From NCBI RefSeq assembly GCF_047920995.1, contig NZ_JBLRWZ010000006.1, forward strand, positions 1 to 64,000: a stretch of DNA of 64,000 nt, in the 5' to 3' direction. Below are positions 58,361-64,000 of this stretch, piece after piece. The position numbers and the translations under genes were made by a program. How positions within the stretch are numbered: position 1 is the first letter of the stretch; each line of letters opens with the position of its first letter. Origin of the DNA: Aliidiomarina sp047920995 (GTDB lineage Bacteria; Pseudomonadota; Gammaproteobacteria; Enterobacterales; Alteromonadaceae). The notes below the pieces were generated by a model. It did no database searches, had not been told where the DNA came from, and saw only the letters and a program-made list of their open reading frames with translations.

Positions 58361-60129
58361 ATAAGGTGATACGCTGGCAAGGGCTAGTTGCCTTTATTGT
58401 TATATTTGGTGGTTTGGCACTGCTCATGCGCATATTTGCAGGGCCGCTACTGAAATCAGGTTTGGAGTTTGGCCTTACACGAGCAAATGGTGCCGAGGTA
58501 AATATCGCTCAAGTAGAGGTGAACTGGCAGCCCTTTGCGATTCGCATGGCGGATATTCAATTCACTGATCCAGAACAGCCTGAACTTAATCGAGTAAAAG
58601 CAGATACTGCGGCGGCCGAGCTATATTTTTGGGATGCGGTAATTGGGCGAATTCATATTACCGATTTACGAATGACCGGAATTGCTATGGGCACAGAGCG
58701 TGCTCGCCCAGGTAAAGTTCGGGCAGATTATAAAGCGGAGCGGGAACCACGTGATTGGCAGCAAACGTTTGCCAACTTAAATATCGATATTCCATCGGTT
58801 GAGCAAATCCTAGAGCGTAGTGAAATTCGTACACCGGGCGTTATTCAACAAGCCGAGGATAACTTTCAAATCTATCGTGAGCGCGTTGAACAAGCACAGA
58901 ACAGCTTACCAAGCTCCGATAAGTTAGATCGATATCAAACGCGAGTTAAGGAAATTACGGAAGCGCAGCCGCGAACTCCGCAAGAATTGCTAGAGGTGCG
59001 TAATCAGTTGCGTTCACTGCGTGATGAAATGGGTACCGATCGCGATGCGGTGCGCAACTTTGTAAGTACAGCGGAACAAGCCCGCGATGTATTGCAAGCC
59101 GATTTACGGGCTTTACGCGAAGCACCAGAACAAGATTTGCAGCGCGTGCGAGCGTTATTAGCCTTTGATCAAGAAAGTTTAACTGAATTAAGCGGAATTC
59201 TATTTGGCCCGAAAGTGGAAGAGTGGAGCCGTTATGCGCTGATGGCATTTGATTTTATTGGCCCGATGCTGGCGCGTTCAGATGATGACGAGATGCAGCC
59301 AAGCCGCTGGGAAGGGCGTTATATTGATTTTGATCGCCAACAGCGGCCGGTATTTTTAATTGAGCAAGCGCTTACCGATATTCAATTTGCTAACACCCAC
59401 GTTGGTGTTGAATGGAGCAATATTACTTGGCAACACGATCGGATTGGTGGCACGCCTTCTACCTATAATTTGGCGGCTTCGGCTTCCGAATATTGGCAAG
59501 AATTGAACCTTGCAGGGCGCTTTACGCTCTCTGATGTAGCGGGTTTTGCAGGCAACCAAAGCTGGCGTGTTAGGGGGGTTAATCTTGCAGAGCAAAAACT
59601 GTTTCAACAGAACGAGGTTGCCGCGCAATTGTTAGGTGCCATGTTAAATTCGCAAGGTGAAGTTGGTGTTGAGCGCGGCAGTTTGTCTGGTGGTGGTGCG
59701 ATAACCTTAGCGGATGTAGCCATGCAGGTGCAGGGTGATGCGCGCTGGGCGCAGATTCTTAATGATGTGCTGAGTGGCATTCGCAACATAGATATGAACG
59801 TGGGAGTATCTGGGGCAATTCAGGCACCTGGCTTCAGTATTCGTACCGATTTGGATAGGCAGCTACAGCGCGGGTTTACTGCGGCGCTAACAGCGGAAGC
59901 CGATACCCACATTGCTGAATTGCGCCAACAGTTACAAGCGCAAGTAAGTTCAGCAACCGAACGTTTAAACCCGCAATTGCAGCAGGTAGTTACGGGCTTA
60001 ACAAGTGGCCAAGACAAGGCCAGCACTTTAAACGCATTGTTTGAAATTGAGCCCGATGATTTACAGTTGGGTGAAAAGCTCGAAGACCGCCTGCGAGGTT
60101 CGCTGCGCCGGCGGTTGGGTGGCAACTAA
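58357..60129 (+). CDS. TIGR03545 family protein (AsmA-like, membrane-anchored)
   Basis: A 590-residue protein with one N-terminal transmembrane helix (GLVAFIVIFGGLALLMRIFA) and a long periplasmic part. The first region (VEVNWQPFAIRMADIQF) has the beta-strand pattern of AsmA-like lipid-transfer proteins, a charged helical stretch follows (about residues 130-270), and the C-terminal half resumes strand-like alternation. ATGA overlap with the preceding gene. The pair is of unknown function; a bridge-like role in envelope lipid transport is a guess from fold. Its stop is one base from the convergent TRIC-type gene. Confidence 0.78.
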   Translation: MNKVIRWQGLVAFIVIFGGLALLMRIFAGPLLKSGLEFGLTRANGAEVNIAQVEVNWQPFAIRMADIQFTDPEQPELNRVKADTAAAELYFWDAVIGRIHITDLRMTGIAMGTERARPGKVRADYKAEREPRDWQQTFANLNIDIPSVEQILERSEIRTPGVIQQAEDNFQIYRERVEQAQNSLPSSDKLDRYQTRVKEITEAQPRTPQELLEVRNQLRSLRDEMGTDRDAVRNFVSTAEQARDVLQADLRALREAPEQDLQRVRALLAFDQESLTELSGILFGPKVEEWSRYALMAFDFIGPMLARSDDDEMQPSRWEGRYIDFDRQQRPVFLIEQALTDIQFANTHVGVEWSNITWQHDRIGGTPSTYNLAASASEYWQELNLAGRFTLSDVAGFAGNQSWRVRGVNLAEQKLFQQNEVAAQLLGAMLNSQGEVGVERGSLSGGGAITLADVAMQVQGDARWAQILNDVLSGIRNIDMNVGVSGAIQAPGFSIRTDLDRQLQRGFTAALTAEADTHIAELRQQLQAQVSSATERLNPQLQQVVTGLTSGQDKASTLNALFEIEPDDLQLGEKLEDRLRGSLRRRLGGN

Positions 60130-60130
60130 A

Positions 60131-60739
60131 TTAATGGTGTTCTTTAAACACCGTAAGTGACCAATGATAACGAATGCCGCCATAGCGTAAGAACAACGTA
60201 GTAAGCATGGCGGCTATCATGGCTAGATTTTGTTGCACATCGTACAGCAGCACAAACACAACAGCACCGGCGATACAGGTGGTAGCGTACAGTTCGCTTT
60301 TTAATACCATGGGTATATCACGCGCCATTACATCTCGAATTAACCCACCAAATACCGCGGTCATGGTGCCAAGAATAATGGCCACCATTGGGCTTACGCC
60401 TGCCTGCAGTGCTTTCTCTGTTCCTAAAACAGTAAAGAAGGCGATACCTAACGCATCGGCAGCTAATAAATAATTTAATGGAATAAATGCCTTAAAGCGC
60501 AACCAGGTAATAGTAAAAAGAGCAGCAATACCAATCACAATAAAATAGATGGGATCATGTAACCAAAAAACCGGTGCATCCAAGATCAGATCGCGCGTTG
60601 TGCCGCCGCCAATGGCAGTAACCGACGCTAACACTACTACACCAAAACCGTCCATCTGTTTGCGAAAGGCGAGTAGCGTGCCAGCGATAGCAAATACAGC
60701 AACACCCGCCAAATCAGCAATATAAAACCATAAATCCAC
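60131..60739 (-). CDS. TRIC-type / UPF0126 (YicG-like) membrane protein
   Basis: A 202-residue protein with seven hydrophobic helices in two homologous halves; the conserved GGGTTRDLILD (about residue 46) and GGLIRDVMARDIP (about residue 130) are the paired glycine-rich motifs of the trimeric intracellular cation channel fold. It starts at GTG 60739 with GAGGTGA upstream. Prokaryotic members behave as K+-permeable channels in published structures; others are annotated as glycine transporters. Substrate here is not resolved. Confidence 0.88.
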   Translation of the reverse strand: MDLWFYIADLAGVAVFAIAGTLLAFRKQMDGFGVVVLASVTAIGGGTTRDLILDAPVFWLHDPIYFIVIGIAALFTITWLRFKAFIPLNYLLAADALGIAFFTVLGTEKALQAGVSPMVAIILGTMTAVFGGLIRDVMARDIPMVLKSELYATTCIAGAVVFVLLYDVQQNLAMIAAMLTTLFLRYGGIRYHWSLTVFKEHH

Positions 60740-60948
60740 GTGCTCACCTCTTTATTTTTTGCTTAGGCAGCCCCATGTAGCTTAAATGTGGCTGATTGCT
60801 GCGGTATGTAGAGTGTTAGATACGATATGTGTTTACTGCAAGCGTTTCGCTTCGCACCCTGTTCAGTTACAATACAGCGTTTATTTTACCAAAGAAGATT
60901 GAGTTAGCTAGTTAACTTGCTGATTTTTAAATTTAAAGAGGAAGTGTT

Positions 60949-61284
60949 ATGGATTTCTTGATTGCAAATGCTCATGCCCAGCAGGCTGGTGCAGAAGGTG
61001 GTGGCACCGCATCACTAGTTATTATGTTGTTGTTATTCGGTTTGATTTTCTATTTCTTGATCTACCGTCCGCAAGCAAAACGCGTTAAAGAGCACAAATC
61101 ATTAGTATCTTCATTAGCGAAAAGTGATGAGGTGCTATTGCAAGGTGGCTTGATCGGTAAAGTTGTTAAAGTTGCCGATGATAACGATTTCATGGTGCTT
61201 GCACTTACTGAAGGTGTTGAAGTAACAGTACAGAAAGGTGCGGTTGCTGCGGTATTGCCAAAGGGCACTATTAAAACACTTTAA
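60949..61284 (+). CDS. yajC: Sec translocon accessory subunit YajC
   Basis: A 111-residue protein with one transmembrane helix (LVIMLLLFGLIFYFLIY, about residues 24-40) and a small cytoplasmic domain with the conserved GGLIGKVVKV. AGAGGAAG precedes the ATG. YajC copurifies with SecDF and precedes secD in most proteobacteria. Here it starts a yajC-secD-secF unit that is not preceded by queA-tgt. Confidence 0.96.
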   Translation: MDFLIANAHAQQAGAEGGGTASLVIMLLLFGLIFYFLIYRPQAKRVKEHKSLVSSLAKSDEVLLQGGLIGKVVKVADDNDFMVLALTEGVEVTVQKGAVAAVLPKGTIKTL

Positions 61285-61311
61285 TCGAATTAACAGGGTA
61301 AGGACGGACTT

Positions 61312-63162
61312 GTGTTAAACAGATATCCGTTGTGGAAAAATTTGGCAATCTTATTTGTGGTGCTGTTTGGCGCTCTATATGCATTGGCAAATATTTACGG
61401 TGAAGATTATGCCGTACAAATTTCCGCAACTCGCAGTGGTGAAGTTACTTTAGATACTCTTCAGCAAGTTGAGCAAACTTTGCAGCGAGAGGGAATTGAG
61501 CCAATTGGAGTTGCGTTTGAAAACGGCCAAATCTTGGTGCGGCTAAGTACTGATGATGATCAGCTTGCTGCACGTGAGTTGTTGGTATCAGAGCTTGGTA
61601 TTAATTATGTGGTTGCGCTCAACCTTGCGCCAGCAACGCCTACATGGCTTGCAGCAATAGGGGGAGAACCGTTAAAGCTTGGGCTTGATTTACGTGGTGG
61701 TGTGCATTTCTTAATGGAAGTGGACATGGATGAAGCGTTACTCAAGATCAATGAGCAAATGGTTACTGGCGTGCGTGATCGCTTACGTGACGAACGCATT
61801 CGTTATCGCCGAGTAGAGCAATCTGGCAATAACGTGGTAATAGAACTGCGTAATGCAGAAGATTACCAAAGTGCGCAACGTTCACTGCGCAATCAATACC
61901 AAGGGTATGAGTTACGTACAGACAGCTCGAACAACGCCCTTACCCTGGTAATGACCGACCAATTTTTGCAAGAAACGCGAGCTAACGCGATTGATCAGAA
62001 TATTACTATTCTGCGCAATCGAGTGGATGAGCTCGGTGTTGCTGAACCGGTAATTCAACGCCAAGGCCAAGATCGGATTGTAGTTGAGCTGCCAGGTATT
62101 CAAGATACGGCGCGCGCCAAAGAAATCTTAGGTGCTACAGCTACTCTTGAATTCCGTTTTCAAGATACCGAAAACGATTTACAGGATGCAATTGCCGGCC
62201 GTGTACCCTTTGGTAGCCGCTTGTACAATGTGCGTAGTGGCGGCCAAGTGCTGCTGCAAAACCGCATTATTCTCACTGGTGATCACATTGTTGATGCGAG
62301 CGTTGGCTATGATGAAAGTAGCCGGCCACAGGTAAACATTTCCCTTGATTCAGCTGGCGGTCGTTTAATGACCCAAGCAACTCGGGGTAATGTTGGCGAG
62401 CCAATGGCAACCGTGTTTATCGAGTTTATTGCTACTGGTGAAACTACCGATGAAGGGCGTATCGCTTTTGAACGGGTTGAGGAAGTAGTAAGTGTTGCAA
62501 CCATTCAAGCGGTGTTGGGAAGTAACTTCCGCATCACTGGTGTGGGCGGCGTACAAGAAGCACAAAACCTAGCGCTATTATTACGCGCTGGTGCGTTGAT
62601 TGCGCCGATTCAAATTGTGGAAGAGCGTACTGTTGGCCCAAGCTTGGGTGCTGAAAACGTAAAAGCTGGTTTAACCGCGATTGTGGCAGGCTTTGTGCTT
62701 GTGCTGTTATTTATGGGCATTTACTACCGCGCATTCGGCATGGTTGCTAACCTTGCACTGCTTACAAACCTAGTAATGATCATCGGTATTATGTCGTTGG
62801 TACCTGGCGCTACGCTAACTATGCCTGGTATGGCCGGTATTGTACTTACGGTGGGTATGGCGGTGGATGCGAACGTAATTATATTCGAGCGTATTCGTGA
62901 AGAGCTGCTGGAAGGGCGAAGTCCGCAGCAAGCTATTGCGCGTGGTTATGAAAATGCGTTTTCAACCATTGCCGATGCGAACATTACCACGCTGATTACC
63001 GCGTTGATCTTGTTTGCTGTAGGTACGGGCTCTATTAAAGGCTTCGCAGTAACACTTGCCATCGGTATTGTTACCTCGATGTTTACCGCTATTGCAGGTA
63101 CTCGTGCAGTGATTAACTTAATTTGGGGGCGCCAAAAGCGCTTAACCAAGCTGTCAATTTAA
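61312..63162 (+). CDS. secD: Sec translocon subunit SecD
   Basis: A 616-residue membrane protein starting at GTG 61312 with AAGGACGG upstream. One N-terminal helix, a large periplasmic region containing KLGLDLRGGVHFLMEVDMDE and ELGVAEPVIQRQGQDRIVVE, then five helices including GMAVDANVIIFERIREEL, whose aspartate is needed for proton-driven pulling of substrates. Length equals E. coli SecD (615 aa) within a residue. Works with SecF to complete export using the proton motive force. Confidence 0.97.
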   Translation: MLNRYPLWKNLAILFVVLFGALYALANIYGEDYAVQISATRSGEVTLDTLQQVEQTLQREGIEPIGVAFENGQILVRLSTDDDQLAARELLVSELGINYVVALNLAPATPTWLAAIGGEPLKLGLDLRGGVHFLMEVDMDEALLKINEQMVTGVRDRLRDERIRYRRVEQSGNNVVIELRNAEDYQSAQRSLRNQYQGYELRTDSSNNALTLVMTDQFLQETRANAIDQNITILRNRVDELGVAEPVIQRQGQDRIVVELPGIQDTARAKEILGATATLEFRFQDTENDLQDAIAGRVPFGSRLYNVRSGGQVLLQNRIILTGDHIVDASVGYDESSRPQVNISLDSAGGRLMTQATRGNVGEPMATVFIEFIATGETTDEGRIAFERVEEVVSVATIQAVLGSNFRITGVGGVQEAQNLALLLRAGALIAPIQIVEERTVGPSLGAENVKAGLTAIVAGFVLVLLFMGIYYRAFGMVANLALLTNLVMIIGIMSLVPGATLTMPGMAGIVLTVGMAVDANVIIFERIREELLEGRSPQQAIARGYENAFSTIADANITTLITALILFAVGTGSIKGFAVTLAIGIVTSMFTAIAGTRAVINLIWGRQKRLTKLSI

Positions 63163-63174
63163 GGGGAGCAGTTT

Positions 63175-64000
63175 ATGTTTCAGATTACTAAAGTAGATGA
63201 AAATAACCCCGTTAATTTCATGTCCATTAACAAATGGACGACAGCTTTAAGTGTTATCTTGATTGTGTTTTCGCTTTCTACGCTAGTAGTAAAAGGCTTG
63301 AACTGGGGATTGGATTTCACGGGTGGTACCTTGGTAGAGGTTGGTTTCGAGCAACCTGCTAATTTAAGTGAGTTACGCACGGTATTAGAAGCGAATGAAT
63401 TCGGCGATGCGGTAGTACAAAACTATGGTACGCAGCGCGATGTTTTGGTGCGAATTCCACCGCGTGAGGGTGCTGCTTCCGATACTATCGGCAATGATTT
63501 GCTACGGGTTTTGCAAACCAATATTGATGGCGATATCGATGTACGCCGAGTTGAGTTTGTTGGTCCGCAAGTAGGTGAGGAGCTCGCTGAAGCGGGCGGC
63601 CTAGCGATGATTGTGGCGCTTATCTGTATCCTAGTGTATGTGTCGTTCCGCTTTGAATGGCGGTTAGCATTATCGGCGGTAGCTGGTTTGGGGCAAGATG
63701 TTGTGCTCATTCTTGGCTTATTCTCACTACTACAAATGCAAGTTGATTTAACCATTCTGGCGGCGTTGCTTGCGGTAATAGGTTACTCCCTCAACGATAG
63801 TATCGTTGTGGCCGATAGAATTCGGGAGAACTTCCGTAAGCTGCGTAAGAACACGCCAGTTGAGGTGATTAATATCTCGCTAAGCCAAACCATGAGCCGT
63901 ACCTTAGTAACGTCACTTACCACCTTAATGGTGCTCTTGGTGTTAATGTTCTTTGGTGGCCAGATGATCTTTGGCTTCTCGGTAGCTCTTGCAATGGGCG
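63175..64000 (+). CDS. secF: Sec translocon subunit SecF, 3' end cut by window
   Basis: 275 codons are visible from ATG 63175, preceded by AAGGGGAG. GLDFTGGTLVEVGF opens the periplasmic part and VIGYSLNDSIVVADRIRENF is the conserved helix pair. In the TM helix carrying the proton-relay aspartate the family's HD reads QD (GLGQDVVLILG). Continues beyond the window; E. coli SecF is 323 residues. Partner of SecD just upstream, 12 bases apart. Confidence 0.95.
   Translation, partial: MFQITKVDENNPVNFMSINKWTTALSVILIVFSLSTLVVKGLNWGLDFTGGTLVEVGFEQPANLSELRTVLEANEFGDAVVQNYGTQRDVLVRIPPREGAASDTIGNDLLRVLQTNIDGDIDVRRVEFVGPQVGEELAEAGGLAMIVALICILVYVSFRFEWRLALSAVAGLGQDVVLILGLFSLLQMQVDLTILAALLAVIGYSLNDSIVVADRIRENFRKLRKNTPVEVINISLSQTMSRTLVTSLTTLMVLLVLMFFGGQMIFGFSVALAMG

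Noticed and set aside
60845..60873. Promoter for yajC (TTTCGC, 17 bases, TACAAT)
   Set aside because: The -35 hexamer matches poorly; I do not consider the pair reliable enough to list.

Overview
The window is a 64 kb piece of a gammaproteobacterial chromosome with moderate GC (about 47-49% by eye). Gene content and order fit a marine member of the Alteromonadales, most likely Idiomarinaceae: the rsmA-pdxA-surA-lptD and rpsU-dnaG-rpoD blocks, epd-pgk-fba behind tkt, a MetJ-like operator at metK, the AmgK/MurU cell-wall recycling pair, and a stretch rich in secreted peptidases. The family assignment is inferred from content, not from a search.

Layout. 1-9.7 kb: rsmA (cut by the window edge), pdxA, surA and lptD on the minus strand, divergent from amgK-murU; then rluA (minus) divergent from a PIN-PhoH ATPase. 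9.7-12.6 kb: minus-strand rsmE-gshB-algH-ruvX. 12.8-14.8 kb: a two-gene ABC-2 exporter. 14.8-16.2 kb: metK with a MetJ-type operator. 16.2-21.6 kb: tkt-epd-pgk-fba, central carbon metabolism. 21.8-24.8 kb: a DUF481 outer-membrane protein, then queA-tgt (queuosine). 24.9-29.0 kb: the macromolecular synthesis operon rpsU-dnaG-rpoD. 29.1 kb: tRNA-Ile2(CAU).

29.3-56.6 kb is accessory-like: a GAF-GGDEF diguanylate cyclase, a first RND pump with its adaptor, a Sel1-repeat protein, a cluster of peptide and amide enzymes (amidase lipoprotein, M28 peptidase, amidoligase plus membrane-anchored gamma-glutamylcyclotransferase plus UbiA prenyltransferase, M49-like lipoprotein peptidase), a BCCT transporter divergent from a CASTOR/DMI1-like channel that is translationally coupled to a second RND pump, a cold-shock gene with a long leader, a CysK/Cds1-like enzyme, yqhD, and a GNAT plus RimK-type ATP-grasp pair.

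56.6-64 kb returns to core genes: hemH, a TIGR03546/TIGR03545 membrane pair, a TRIC-type channel, and yajC-secD-secF (secF cut by the window end). queA-tgt and yajC-secDF are contiguous in E. coli but lie about 36 kb apart here, bracketing the rpsU operon and the accessory block.

The best candidate for an under-described system is the three-gene minus-strand unit at 39098-41481: membrane-anchored GGCT, amidoligase, and a UbiA-type prenyltransferase translated from a start inside the amidoligase gene. The CASTOR-like channel fused by overlap to an RND pump, and the GNAT/RimK pair, are the next most interesting. Several short tandem duplications are scattered through the window; those inside genes have periods that are multiples of three, and the two outside coding sequence or at a gene junction do not. 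No rRNA, CRISPR array, insertion sequence or prophage was seen. No gene-free stretch exceeds 300 bases.
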